NCBI RefSeq assembly: GCF_020169515.1
Contig: NZ_JAHMHW010000002.1
Location: forward strand, 620,001-684,000
Length of the DNA stretch: 64,000 bases
Origin: Paenibacillus vietnamensis
GTDB lineage: Bacteria; Bacillota; Bacilli; Paenibacillales; Paenibacillaceae
Direction of reading: 5' to 3'
Numbering within the stretch: the first letter of the stretch is position 1; each line of letters opens with the position of its first letter. The position numbers and the translations under genes were made by a program. This document shows, piece after piece, positions 19,401-29,482 of the stretch. The notes beneath the pieces were generated by a model. The model ran no database searches, had not been told where the DNA came from, and was given only the letters and a program-made list of their open reading frames with translations.

Positions 19401-20929
19401 GCGCCGCGGACGATATGCTCCTCCCGGACCGAGCCTTGGGCAAGCTTTTCTTCCGTTACGATTCCGTCCTGCAGATGCTTGCCGATAATCGCATTCTCCG
19501 CAATCTGCTTCGTGGAAACGGAGTCCTCCGCCAAATGAGGCTGAAGTATTTGGCCTTCGCCGATTTTTTCCGAAGTGACGCTGTACCGGCCCAGATGGCG
19601 GGTTAGCACCGCATCATTGGACAGCTTCTGGGAATTGACGCTTTGGTCGGACAGCTTCGACAGTGTTATAGAATGATCGACGATTTTGACCGTGGATACC
19701 GATTGATCGGACAATTTGGAGGCGGTAACCGACTGGTCAGCGAGATGCGTGGAATCGATTAGTCCTTTTCCCAGATGCTCGCTTTGAACGGCCTCCGCCT
19801 GAAGGTGGGATGAGGAGACCGAGCCTTCCGCCAATTTTTCCGAATTGACGGCCCCTGCCTTCAATTCCCTTGCTCCGATCGACCCTTCCGCCAAATGCTC
19901 GGCCTCGATTTCGCCTGGGGCCATATGCTTTCCCTGGATAATGCCCGGAGCGACATGCTCGGCTACAAGCAGGCCCGGTCTCAAATGCTCGGTTTCGATA
20001 GCTTCATGGGCAATTTTCTCAGACGTAACGGCACCGTCGCGCAGCTTGGAGCGGGTCACCGCGCCGTCCGCTATTTTGGAGTTATTGACGGCGGCGTTAG
20101 CCAAATGATCGTGCTTGATCGCCCCGCTTTTAACTTTGTCCGACGTAACGGACTGCTCGCCGAGCAGGTCGCTCTTAATCAGAAAAGGCTTCAGATGCTT
20201 CGAGTCGATCGAGCCTTCGGCGATTTTGTCCGAGCCGATCATGCGGTCGGCCAGCTTTTCCGGCGTGATGGCGCCGTCCTGCAGCTTGCTTCCCCCGATG
20301 GAATGCTCCAGCAATTTGTCGCCTGTAATCGAATTGTTCGCCAGATGCTCCGCCGTAATCGAATGCAGCGCGATTTTTTTCGAATAAACGGCGCCGTCGG
20401 CAATATGAATGCTTTGAACGGAGTAATCCGCCAAGGCGTCGGATTGCACGCTGCCGGCCGCCAATTTGCTGCCGGTTACGGCGCCCGGCGCAATTTTGTC
20501 CCCCGTGACCGCGAATTCGACGATATCGTCCGAATAAATAAAGGGAGCAGGCATTTCCGGGTCTTTCTTTTCTTCTATTTTTTCCAGCTTCTCTTCACGG
20601 GCGGATTTCAGCTCTTCCAAGGAGATTTCCTCCGCCGGCTTCGCCTCCTCAGGCACATTTTGCGGCTCCGGAGCCGCTTCCTCGCTCAGGCCCTCTTCCT
20701 GGTCTTCGAATACTTCATATTCGTCAAAATCAGCCAGATCCTCAAGATCGTCGTCGGATGAATACCGCAGCTGCCCGGGCTTCTGCCGTTCCGCCAAGGC
20801 GGCGCTTTGGATATCCGCTTTCCTTTTGCTTATTTCATCCAGCCACTGCAGCTCGGAAGTATTCGGATTATCGACATAAAAGAGCGGCTTCCGACCCCTC
20901 AGGTTCTTCCCTCTTCTGCTTTTTGTCAT
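13490..20929 (-). CDS. Giant decapeptide-repeat fibre-like protein, 2479 aa
   Basis: ATG 20929 follows AAGGAGAG. Residues 14-23 are KPLFYVDNPN, shared with the 624-residue paralogue; residues 50-135 are acidic. From about 136 to 2358 the protein is almost purely ten-residue units alternating as GSVTTEKLAx and GSVGxEQLAx, roughly 220 units. The N-terminal quarter is more divergent and matches the paralogue; the C-terminal three quarters is near-homogeneous. The final 120 residues are non-repetitive and end in WIAIG, recalling the globular tips of some Paenibacillus and phage-tail-like fibre proteins. Val/Ile at fixed positions and the lack of Pro and Cys in the repeats suggest a rigid beta-solenoid shaft with exposed Ser/Thr. 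There is no signal peptide or anchor. It is followed by the paralogue, a glycosyltransferase and a small basic protein. A spore-surface filament is my best guess, not shown by the sequence. Confidence 0.82.
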   Translation of the reverse strand: MTKSRRGKNLRGRKPLFYVDNPNTSELQWLDEISKRKADIQSAALAERQKPGQLRYSSDDDLEDLADFDEYEVFEDQEEGLSEEAAPEPQNVPEEAKPAEEISLEELKSAREEKLEKIEEKKDPEMPAPFIYSDDIVEFAVTGDKIAPGAVTGSKLAAGSVQSDALADYSVQSIHIADGAVYSKKIALHSITAEHLANNSITGDKLLEHSIGGSKLQDGAITPEKLADRMIGSDKIAEGSIDSKHLKPFLIKSDLLGEQSVTSDKVKSGAIKHDHLANAAVNNSKIADGAVTRSKLRDGAVTSEKIAHEAIETEHLRPGLLVAEHVAPGIIQGKHMAPGEIEAEHLAEGSIGARELKAGAVNSEKLAEGSVSSSHLQAEAVQSEHLGKGLIDSTHLADQSVTASKLSDQSVSTVKIVDHSITLSKLSDQSVNSQKLSNDAVLTRHLGRYSVTSEKIGEGQILQPHLAEDSVSTKQIAENAIIGKHLQDGIVTEEKLAQGSVREEHIVRGAVGSSQLADEAVTASKLAEGAVTEIHLADGAVESGHLQDESVTFQKIAPGSLRPYHFSLGAVKEEAISEDAINSGHLQEGAVDSEHLAHDAVQTPNLKDGSVTGAKLALNAVTERHIAPGVVFSHHLADYAVNSLKLSPESVTTEKLSEVSVTESKLADGSVGSGKLASGAVQARHLAEGSVASRHIGNGAIGSGHLQDHIISEKHLAPKSISLSALKDEIIGGDKLSPGSIQSKQLAADTVQSRHISGGAVLGIHLSESSVHVNHLVDGSVTAEKLSENSVSEKQLQQGSVGPDQLQPGAVRTEHLADEAVTSDKIAKLSISSVQLMPDAVQEVHLQAESVGEAALQDGSVTGPKLAFGAVTGDHVQLESLAGKHFKAESIQGYHIRKGTITLSHLSGEVLSFEKIADESIPGYKIRKGTVSRGHLAEDSVGSEQLTEGAVTREKLSDQSVGGEQIDSGAIGTEHLADRSITEVKLSYGSVGEQQLADGSVTENKLADGSVGEEKLAAGSVTTEKLALESVGTEKLEAGSVTMEKLALRSVGEEQLAAGSVTTEKLALRSVGEEQLAAGSITAEKLADGSVGTEQLADGSVDEQKLAAGSVTTEKLAFGSIGEEQLANGSVTGGKLADGSVGTGHLEPGSITGEKLALESVDKEHLADGSVTTEKLVPGSVDTERLADGSVTGGKLAYDSIGEEHLTAGSVTAEKLAIGSVNTDRLADGGVTGDKLALGSVSEEHLADGSVTTEKLQPGSVTTEKLASGSVGTEQLAAGSVTTEKLALGSIGPKQLSAQSVTSDKLTFGSVGTKQLSAGSVTAEKLAFGSIGEKQLAAGSVTREKLALGSVGEEQLASGSVTQEKLASGSVGENQLADGSVTTGKLALGSIGSGQLADGSVATEKLAAGSVGSGQLADGSVTAAKLAQGSVGSPQLADGSVTSDKLALGSVGADQLEAGSVTTEKLAWGSVDEEQLSAGSVTSEKIALGSVGSGQLAPDSVTIEKLARESVGTEQLTSGSVTTEKLAFGSVRSDQLWNGSVTGEKLAYGSVGEDQLQDTSVTDRKLAAGSVGSEQLKAGSVTAEKLAGGSVGSEHLAEGGVTAEKLAYGSVGTEKLSDGSVTSEKLSYRSVGTEQLSDGSVTSTKLAYGSVGTDQLMEGGVTGAKLAYGSVSSDHLAGGSIPGDKLAYGSVTQDQLMEGSVTSEKLALGSVGEEHLAEGSVTGDKLANGSVGAWHLADGSVTSKKLAYGSVGTDQLTEGGVTGEKLANESIGTWHLADGSVTSKKLAYGSVGTEQLSEGGVTGEKLANGSVGTEQLADCSVTVEKLVPGSVGTDQLTEGSITSEKLAYGSVGTEQLSDGSVTNEKLSYRSVGAEQLTDGCVTSEKLALGSVGTEQLADGTVTSEKLALGSVGSDQLEDGSIISIKLAPGSVGPDQLLDGSVTADKLEPGSIGTDQLTDGSVTSEKLAYGSVGTEQLSSGSVTSDKLESGSVGSEQLATGSVTRDKLAFGSVGTRQLTGGSVTIEKLAFGSVGTGQLTTGSVTGDKLALGSVGPEHLASGSIGTVQLADGVVTNEKLAISSVGTEQLTDGSVTSEKLALGSVGTEQLSSGSVTGDKLEPESVGTQQLASGSVTGDKLALGSVGPEHLASGSIGSKQLAFGGVTSEKLAISSVWTEHLTDGSVTSEKLALGSVGTEQLSSGSVTSDKLEPESVGTEQLTDGSVTGDKLAIGSVGPVQLAIGSVGTKQLADGGVTSEKLAISSVGTEQLTDGSVTSEKLAPGSVGTEHLSSGSVTADKLEPGSVGTEQLSSGSVTADKLAQGSVGTEQLSDGTVTSEKLAHGSVGPEHLASGSVTADKLAPDLLQKYISDQGASPAQLPAKVELSSLSFAPVITASSCGAAKQQFGLTPFSFTALEEQIHVVLAFEEPFADARYVLTATIDNPACYAVIHSKTAEQAIVTVIRTRISLDPRGDINWIAIGRA
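13855..20520 (-). repeat. Tandem coding repeat, 30/60-bp period, about 110 double units
   Basis: The coding strand repeats with a 60-base period, each period encoding two related ten-residue units. Copies between about 13.86 and 18.0 kb are most alike; those from 18.0 to 20.5 kb are older and more varied and align best with the 624-residue paralogue. This gradient suggests later expansion by unequal recombination. The array also creates long artefactual open frames on the opposite strand. Confidence 0.9.
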
Positions 20930-20963
20930 TGTGCTCTCCTTCTTCCACCTGAAATGTCATAGG

Positions 20964-20972
20964 TAATATATG
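20964..20972 (-). promoter_or_regulatory. Possible sigma-K-type -10 element before the giant repeat gene
   Basis: On the minus strand CATATATTA lies 35 bases before the start codon and fits the -10 form CATAnnnTA used by the late mother-cell sigma factor of Bacillus. The -35 AC element is not clearly present at the right distance. A related CATATAAC with ACC 16 bases upstream lies before the 624-residue paralogue. Weak evidence of sporulation control. Confidence 0.35.
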
Positions 20973-21026
20973 CATTTACCCATGGGCTCGCTACAATGGA
21001 CTTCCCGGCTCATTTTCGTTCATGAC

Positions 21027-21069
21027 AAAAAGGACGTCCCCGGCAGCTCGGCTGCTTTCAGGAACGTCC
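21027..21069 (-). terminator. Terminator after the FecCD permease operon
   Basis: GGACGT (21032-21037) pairs with ACGTCC (21064-21069), with an inner GCAGC-TCG-GCTGC stem. Five Us follow on the minus strand (A-run 21027-21031). It lies 15 bases beyond the stop at 21085. Confidence 0.75.
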
Positions 21070-21084
21070 ATTTCTTTTAAATCG

Positions 21085-22107
21085 TCACTTCGATCGGGCC
21101 AGCAAATAAAGGAAATACGGAGCGCCGATGACCGCTACGACGATTCCGGTCGGTATTTCGTCGCTGATTAAGCGTCCAAGCGTATCTGCGACCAGCACGA
21201 GCAGGCCGCCGATCAGTGCGGATGCAGGCAGCTGCACCTGATGCTGAGGGCCCACGAGCCGCCTTGCCATATGAGGGGCAATCAGCCCGACGAAGCCGAT
21301 GCCGCCCCCGACCGCTACGCAAGAGCCGGCCAGGCCGACCGCCGCCGCAAGCAGCCATGCCCTCTCCTTATTCACCCTTGTACCCAAACCGACCGCCAGC
21401 TGTTCTCCCAGATTAAGGGCATTCAATACTTTCGCCTTTAGGAAAACAAACGGCAAAAGCACGATCAGCCAAGGCAGCAGCGCCAGCACGAATTTCCAGT
21501 TCGTTCCCCAAATGTTGCCGGCCATCCACACCGCGATAAATTGAAACTGCTGGGGATCGAGCCGGATTTGAAGCAGATGGATCACTGCATGGATGCCTGC
21601 CGCTAACGCGATGCCTACCAGGATCATCCGGGTCGGCATCAAGCCGTGATGCCGGCGGTACGAAAACACGAATATGAGCAGAGCGGTCAAGGCCGCGCCA
21701 AGCAGAGCCAGCACCGGCATCAGGAAGATGGAGCCGCGTTCCGTCGCCGGATAAAAGCTCACGAACAGAACGACTGCAAGGCTCGCCCCCGCATTGATGC
21801 CGAGCAGCCCCGGATCGGCAAGCGGGTTGCGCGAAAGCCCTTGAATGATAGCTCCCGATACCGCAAAGCCCGCACCGATCATTACGGAGATGACGATGCG
21901 CGGCAAACGGAAATCGAACAAAATCATCTGCTTTCCCGTGTCATAGCCGAACAGCGTCTTTAGCACCTCAAGCGGGCTGAGTCTGATGTAGCCGGTGTTC
22001 ATGCTGATCAAAAAACAAATCACGATAAGTGCGCCAAGAATGGCAATCACAGCGGCGGCGCGTTTCTTCCTGCGCTGCTCCGCGGATGTCAAATAGGAAG
22101 TGGTCAC
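21085..22107 (-). CDS. FecCD-family iron-siderophore ABC transporter permease
   Basis: The 340-residue polytopic membrane protein has the FecCD signatures: DFRLPRIVISVMIGAGFAVSG, NPLADPGLLGINAGAS in the cytoplasmic coupling region, and GFVGLIAPHMAR near the C-terminus, with about nine to ten hydrophobic helices. It forms the channel with the second permease encoded upstream and would import ferric siderophore, haem or cobalamin-like chelates. GTG start at 22107 has SD GGAGGG 8 bases upstream and follows the other permease stop by 2 bases. Neither a binding lipoprotein nor an ATPase is in the window, so partners must be encoded elsewhere. Control by iron is suggested by the Fur-like box upstream of the first gene. 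Confidence 0.9.
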   Translation of the reverse strand: MTTSYLTSAEQRRKKRAAAVIAILGALIVICFLISMNTGYIRLSPLEVLKTLFGYDTGKQMILFDFRLPRIVISVMIGAGFAVSGAIIQGLSRNPLADPGLLGINAGASLAVVLFVSFYPATERGSIFLMPVLALLGAALTALLIFVFSYRRHHGLMPTRMILVGIALAAGIHAVIHLLQIRLDPQQFQFIAVWMAGNIWGTNWKFVLALLPWLIVLLPFVFLKAKVLNALNLGEQLAVGLGTRVNKERAWLLAAAVGLAGSCVAVGGGIGFVGLIAPHMARRLVGPQHQVQLPASALIGGLLVLVADTLGRLISDEIPTGIVVAVIGAPYFLYLLARSK

Positions 22108-22109
22108 GG

Positions 22110-23150
22110 CTATTCCCTCCTCATTCTAGTAATCAAAAATAGGAAGAAGGGAACGCCTAGCAAGGCGATTACCATTCCGATCGGCGTTTCGAATGGAGGG
22201 TTGACCGTTCTGGCGCCGATATCGGCAAATACCATCAGCAGGCTTCCGAGCACTGCCGAGCAAGGAATGATCCAGCGGTAATCGACGCCTACGAGAAATC
22301 GGGCGATATGCGGAATGATCAGCCCGACGAAGGCGACGGAGCCGACAGCCGATACGGCCGCGCCAGCCAGCAGCAGCACGATAATAACTCCAGCCGCCTT
22401 CACCAGACCGGTCCGCTGGCCGAGTCCGGCCGCGACGTCCTCGCCGAGACTAAGCAGCGTAATCGAACGGGACAGCGCGATTGCCGCAAGGAGCGCGCCG
22501 ATGACCCACGGTGCAATGATCTGAATTTGCAGCCACTTGACGCCCGCGACGCCGCCGGCGAACCAGAATGCGAGGTCCTGTCCGATGTGGAAATAAATCG
22601 CAATTCCTTCCGCCAGAGCGACGAGCAGCGCGCCGACGGCCGCCCCCGCAAGGGTGAGCCTTACCGGCGTCAATCCGCCTTTTGCTAGCGAACCGACTCC
22701 ATACACCAGACCTAAGCCGACGGCCGCTCCAGCGAAGGACATAAACATAACTTGAAGGTAGGAAATATCGGCAAAAAAAGCAAAGCTAACCGCCAGCATG
22801 AAGCTCGCTCCCGCATTGATGCCGAGCAAGCTCGAGTCTGCGAGCGGGTTGCGCGTCATGCCCTGCATCAAGGCGCCGGCAACGGCAAAGGCCGCCCCGA
22901 CAAGCGCGCCGGCAACGGCTCTTGGCATTCTCAATTCCCTAATAATTTGATGATGGGTGAGGTCAGGGTTAAAATGAAAAACCGCCTCCCATACGGTTGC
23001 CAGGCGGATATCCGCCGCACCGACGGAGACCGAGAGAGCAAGCGATAGGATGAGCGCCGCGATCCCCCCGAACAAAATCAGAGCGGCCGTAACCGGCCGC
23101 GAGCGAAGCTTCGGGGCTTGTGCCCCGTTCGGACTGAGTGGCGTGGACAT
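22110..23150 (-). CDS. FecCD-family iron-siderophore ABC transporter permease
   Basis: The 346-residue protein is the first gene of a two-permease operon. The family signatures are clear: RELRMPRAVAGALVGAAFAVAG, NPLADSSLLGINAGAS and GFVGLIIPHIARFLVG, with hydrophobic helices throughout. It pairs with the product of 21085-22107 as the heterodimeric channel of a type II importer (compare FhuB/FhuG or FeuB/FeuC of Bacillus). ATG 23150 has GAAGGG about 10 bases upstream. A sigma-A promoter overlapped by a Fur-like box lies 75-120 bases upstream, so iron-starvation induction is likely. The chelate cannot be named from permeases alone. Confidence 0.9.
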   Translation of the reverse strand: MSTPLSPNGAQAPKLRSRPVTAALILFGGIAALILSLALSVSVGAADIRLATVWEAVFHFNPDLTHHQIIRELRMPRAVAGALVGAAFAVAGALMQGMTRNPLADSSLLGINAGASFMLAVSFAFFADISYLQVMFMSFAGAAVGLGLVYGVGSLAKGGLTPVRLTLAGAAVGALLVALAEGIAIYFHIGQDLAFWFAGGVAGVKWLQIQIIAPWVIGALLAAIALSRSITLLSLGEDVAAGLGQRTGLVKAAGVIIVLLLAGAAVSAVGSVAFVGLIIPHIARFLVGVDYRWIIPCSAVLGSLLMVFADIGARTVNPPFETPIGMVIALLGVPFFLFLITRMRRE

Positions 23151-23224
23151 GCTTTTAACTACCCTTCTTTATGTATACTGTGCAAAAAAAACAATTCATA
23201 GAATGGCAAAAAACCCGCTTCTAT

Positions 23225-23272
23225 GATAACGATTCTCGTTTTCAATATAGCAGGTTTTAAATTGTTTTTCAA
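23225..23272 (-). promoter_or_regulatory. Promoter with Fur-like box for the FecCD operon
   Basis: On the minus strand TTGAAA (23267-23272) and TATATT (23244-23249) are 17 bases apart. Immediately downstream 23225-23243 matches the classical Fur box GATAATGATAATCATTATC at 14 of 19 positions by hand count. Fur with Fe(II) would block the start site. Confidence 0.75.
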
Positions 23273-23328
23273 TGTATGAATTTACATGCCCGGCCTCCCG
23301 CTCCGGCTCCGCTACGAACCGGGAGCAA

Positions 23329-24465
23329 TTACCTCCGCAGTCCGGCAGTCGTGAAGCGGTCCGGAGCAAATCGGTCCAGACGGATATCCGCCGGCTTCTC
23401 TTCCAGCAAATCGGCAACGACGGCCGCCGTAGCCGGACTTAACAAAATGCCGTTCCGGTAATGCCCGGCGGCCATAATGACGGTACCGGTGTCCTCAGCC
23501 TGGCCCAGCAAAGGCAGCCCGTCCCTGGTCGCCGGACGAAGCCCAGCCCAGCGGTGCAGCGGCTCTTTTCCTTTCAGAAACGGCAGCAGCTTTTCGCTGC
23601 TCCGAAGCAGACGTCCGATTCCGCGTTCCGTTACGCTCGTCTGGAATCCGGCCACATCCTCGGAAGCGCCGCATACCAGGCTGCCGTTCTTTTTGCCCAC
23701 CCAATAAGCTTGGCTGGAAAATACCATATGCCGCACCTCTGCCTGCGAATGATCGAACGAACAAATTTGGCCGCGGATCGGATGAATCGGAAGCGACAAT
23801 CCGAACCATCTTTCGTAAGCGCCCGTCCAAGCTCCCGCGCATACGACCAGGCGGTCGCCAAGCACCGGCCGGTCCAGACCGGCCGCCTTCACAGCTGCGC
23901 CGCCGTCCGCATGCACCTTAACTTCCCGGATTTCTCCGGCTTGCTCCAGCAACGTAACTCCCAGGCGCGTGCAGGCCGCGATCAGCGCCGTTACTAGCTT
24001 CGGCGCATACACATGGCTTTCGCCCGGCGTGTATAAGCCCGCTGCTGCTTCATGCGTCAAGCTTGGCTCCAGCTTGCGAAGCTGTGCCGCATCCAGAAGC
24101 TCCGCTTCCGCACCCCATTGATTTTGCCACCGGATTCGCGAATCGACCGGCAGCAAGTCCGCTTCGTGCAAAAATACGTTAATGCTTCCGCTTCGGACCC
24201 ATTCCGCGGATATGCCGGATAGCTCCTCGACAGCCTCTATCCATTCCGGATAGCGGTTCAGGCTGTACAAGCACAGCTTGAAAAAATCATCCGGCTGCTC
24301 CGGGTTTTCCGAATAAGGCGCCAGCATGCCGGCTGCTGCGCCTGACGCTTGCCCGCCCAAGCCTCCGGGCTCGACGAGGGTAACCTTCATTCCCCTGCGC
24401 GCAGCCTCGAAAGCACAGGACAAGCCGATGATGCCTCCGCCGAGCACGACGACCGATTGCGTCAT
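23329..24465 (-). CDS. thiO: Glycine oxidase ThiO
   Basis: ThiO is an FAD enzyme of the DAO family that oxidises glycine to iminoglycine for the thiazole half of thiamine. The 378-residue product starts [21 protein letters not shown] (Rossmann dinucleotide motif), has [20 protein letters not shown] and ends with [16 protein letters not shown] and [17 protein letters not shown], typical of ThiO. It overlaps thiG by 4 bases and is the last gene of the thi operon. Confidence 0.9.
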   Translation of the reverse strand: MTQSVVVLGGGIIGLSCAFEAARRGMKVTLVEPGGLGGQASGAAAGMLAPYSENPEQPDDFFKLCLYSLNRYPEWIEAVEELSGISAEWVRSGSINVFLHEADLLPVDSRIRWQNQWGAEAELLDAAQLRKLEPSLTHEAAAGLYTPGESHVYAPKLVTALIAACTRLGVTLLEQAGEIREVKVHADGGAAVKAAGLDRPVLGDRLVVCAGAWTGAYERWFGLSLPIHPIRGQICSFDHSQAEVRHMVFSSQAYWVGKKNGSLVCGASEDVAGFQTSVTERGIGRLLRSSEKLLPFLKGKEPLHRWAGLRPATRDGLPLLGQAEDTGTVIMAAGHYRNGILLSPATAAVVADLLEEKPADIRLDRFAPDRFTTAGLRR

Positions 24466-25280
24466 ATCTTTAATCCTCCGCCGTCGGCCGGCTCATAGAG
24501 AGAGCCTGCCCAGTCGCTGCTGGCCGATGCGTATTTTTTCTTCGGAATGCGGCCGGCCAAATAAGCGAGGCGGCCGGCTTCGATCGCAAGACGGAATGCA
24601 CGTGCCATCATAACGGGGTCCTGCGCCTTCGCGACCGGCGTATTGGCCAAAATGCCGTCGGCGCCCAGCTCCATCGCTTCGGCGGCGTCCTTCGGCGAGC
24701 CGATGCCGGCGTCGATAATGACCGGCACCTTTGCCTGCTCGGCAATGAGTCCCAGGTTATACGGGTTAAGCAGGCCGAGTCCGGTGCCGATCGGAGAGCC
24801 TCCCGGCATGACGGCCGAGGCGCCCGCTTCCTCGAGCTTCCGGCACAGGATCGGGTCGTCCGACGTATAAGGCAGAACGACAAACCCCTCGCCGGCCAGC
24901 TGCTCCGTCGCGCGGAGCGTCTCGATCGGGTCGGGCAGCAGCGTACGGGAATTTCCGCTTATTTCTACCTTAATCCAATTGCCAAGTCCCGCCGCGCGTG
25001 CCAGCCGGGCGATGCGCACCGCTTCCGACGCCGTGCTTGCGCCTGAAGTGTTCGGCAAATAAGTGAGCTGCCTCTCTTCAAAGTGCTGCAGCACCGAGTC
25101 ATCCTCCGTGCTCTCCAGATTGACTCTGCGGACGGCGAACGTAATCACCTCGGCCCCCGACGCCTCCAGCGCCTGCTGGAGCACCGCCGGACTCGGAAAC
25201 CGTCCGGTTCCGAACAAAAACCGCGAGCCCAATCTCTGTCCTGCGATGACTAATGAATCTTGTTGATAGCTTTCAGCCAA
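24462..25280 (-). CDS. thiG: Thiazole synthase ThiG
   Basis: ThiG makes the thiazole phosphate carboxylate from deoxyxylulose 5-phosphate, iminoglycine and the ThiS thiocarboxylate. Key features: [12 protein letters not shown], the Schiff-base Lys in [23 protein letters not shown] and [23 protein letters not shown]. The start is set at TTG 25280, six bases beyond the ThiE-ThiS stop, because GGAGGGG lies 10 bases upstream and known ThiG proteins begin near here; the longer frame to 25352 overlaps the upstream gene. That gives 272 residues, slightly longer than usual. ThiG and its sulfur donor ThiS are made side by side. Confidence 0.92.
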   Translation of the reverse strand: MAESYQQDSLVIAGQRLGSRFLFGTGRFPSPAVLQQALEASGAEVITFAVRRVNLESTEDDSVLQHFEERQLTYLPNTSGASTASEAVRIARLARAAGLGNWIKVEISGNSRTLLPDPIETLRATEQLAGEGFVVLPYTSDDPILCRKLEEAGASAVMPGGSPIGTGLGLLNPYNLGLIAEQAKVPVIIDAGIGSPKDAAEAMELGADGILANTPVAKAQDPVMMARAFRLAIEAGRLAYLAGRIPKKKYASASSDWAGSLYEPADGGGLKI

Positions 25281-25285
25281 TCTGC

Positions 25286-26128
25286 TCAGCCCCCTCCGAC
25301 AAAATGTACAAGCTCGATGGCGTCGCCGCTCAGCAGCTCCGTTTCCGCCCATAAAGCCCTTGGTACCAGCTCGCCGTTGCGTTCCACGACAAGCTTCTTG
25401 TTATGCTGCTCCAGCTGCTTGACGAATTCCTCGATCGTTCTCGCAGACGTCAGCTGCTCGCGGCCGTTCACATTCACGAGCAAAGTCCCGGCTGACGCTC
25501 CCTCTATCCGTTCGAGGAAGCTCCGGCATGTCGCGGCGGGATCGCTGCTGCCGACGATCGCGGAAACCGAGCAAATTCTGCGCGCCCCGGACGCCAGCAC
25601 CGTGTCTACGTTTCCGAGCGTAATGCCGCCGATGGCCACGAACGGTATCGTCACATGGCGTGCCGCCTCCGCCACATAGCTTGTCGTCACGGCGGCGCGT
25701 CCCGGCTTCGTATCGGTCGGAAATACGGGACCTACGCCGATATAATCCGCGCCGTCCCGCTCCGCCGCCAGCGCCTGCTGCAGGCTGTGGGTCGAAATCC
25801 CGATTATTTTCTCCGGCCCCAGCAGCCTCCTCGCCTCGGCAATCGGCAAATCTTCCTGGCCTAGATGAACGCCGTCGGCATCCACCTCCAGCACGATATC
25901 GGGATAGTCGTTAATAATAAACGGAACGTTATATTTCCTCGTCAGCTCGCGCAGCGCCTTCGCCTGCCCGAGCACCTCCTCGCGGGATCCGGTTTTGTTG
26001 CGCAGCTGCAAAATATCCGCGCCCCCGATCAGCGTCTGCTCCATCACATCGACGAGCGCTTTGCCGGGATGATTGGATTCCGCCGTAATGACATATAAAC
26101 GAAAATCCTTCCAAGTGTCCTTGCCCAT
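25286..26128 (-). CDS. ThiE-ThiS fusion: thiamine phosphate synthase plus sulfur carrier
   Basis: Residues 1 to about 210 are Thi[51 protein letters not shown] and [11 protein letters not shown], the enzyme that joins HMP-PP to thiazole phosphate. Residues about 215-280 are a ubiquitin-like Thi[40 protein letters not shown]. The C-terminal Gly-Gly is required for adenylation by ThiF and thiocarboxylation; here three glycines end the chain. In most bacteria these are separate proteins. ATG 26128 has GAAGGGAG upstream. The next gene is thiG, the acceptor of the sulfur, and the previous is thiF, which activates ThiS. The fusion could tether consecutive steps. Confidence 0.9.
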   Translation of the reverse strand: MGKDTWKDFRLYVITAESNHPGKALVDVMEQTLIGGADILQLRNKTGSREEVLGQAKALRELTRKYNVPFIINDYPDIVLEVDADGVHLGQEDLPIAEARRLLGPEKIIGISTHSLQQALAAERDGADYIGVGPVFPTDTKPGRAAVTTSYVAEAARHVTIPFVAIGGITLGNVDTVLASGARRICSVSAIVGSSDPAATCRSFLERIEGASAGTLLVNVNGREQLTSARTIEEFVKQLEQHNKKLVVERNGELVPRALWAETELLSGDAIELVHFVGGG

Positions 26129-26143
26129 GCTTCTCTCTCCCTT

Positions 26144-29201
<3,058 letters not shown>

Positions 29202-29322
29202 TCAGACGCGATCCGAACGGCCGGGACTTCCCGGACAGGCTAACCTCCGCCTTACATTCCCGTTCCGCCGCCATGCAGCCGAACGCGGCAGAGCCAAATC
29301 GCGCAATATCAAAAACGCACAT

Positions 29323-29412
29323 TCCCACTTTCCTACGCTGGCATAACCCAGATCAGGTTCAAAGGGACCAAAGCTTGCGCTTTATCTCAGCCGTAACGGC
29401 GCCCCTAGTGGA
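29323..29412 (-). promoter_or_regulatory. TPP riboswitch (THI element)
   Basis: The minus strand contains the conserved aptamer parts in order: ACTAGGGGCGCC, GGCTGAGA (29385-29392), CCTTTGAACCTGATCTGG, GTTATGCC and GCGTAGG (29332-29338). It binds thiamine pyrophosphate and represses the thi operon. It lies about 340 bases before thiC, with a terminator in between, so the likely mode is transcription attenuation. Confidence 0.96.
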
Positions 29413-29424
29413 TTTCCTTGTTTG

Positions 29425-29454
29425 ACTATAACGTTAATGACGGAAAGGTGTCAA
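29425..29454 (-). promoter_or_regulatory. Sigma-A promoter of the thi operon
   Basis: TTGACA (29449-29454 on the minus strand) and TATAGT (29425-29430) are 18 bases apart. Transcription would start just before the riboswitch aptamer. Confidence 0.72.
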
Positions 29455-29482
29455 CCCTCCGTTTGAAATTTCACGGCCGCAG

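Noticed and set aside
13935-20400. Long plus-strand open frames rich in SVPTLPSAS and similar repeats opposite the giant repeat gene
   Set aside because: They are reverse-strand images of the 60-base coding repeat. The opposite frame has a good start, terminator and a shared N-terminus with a paralogue.
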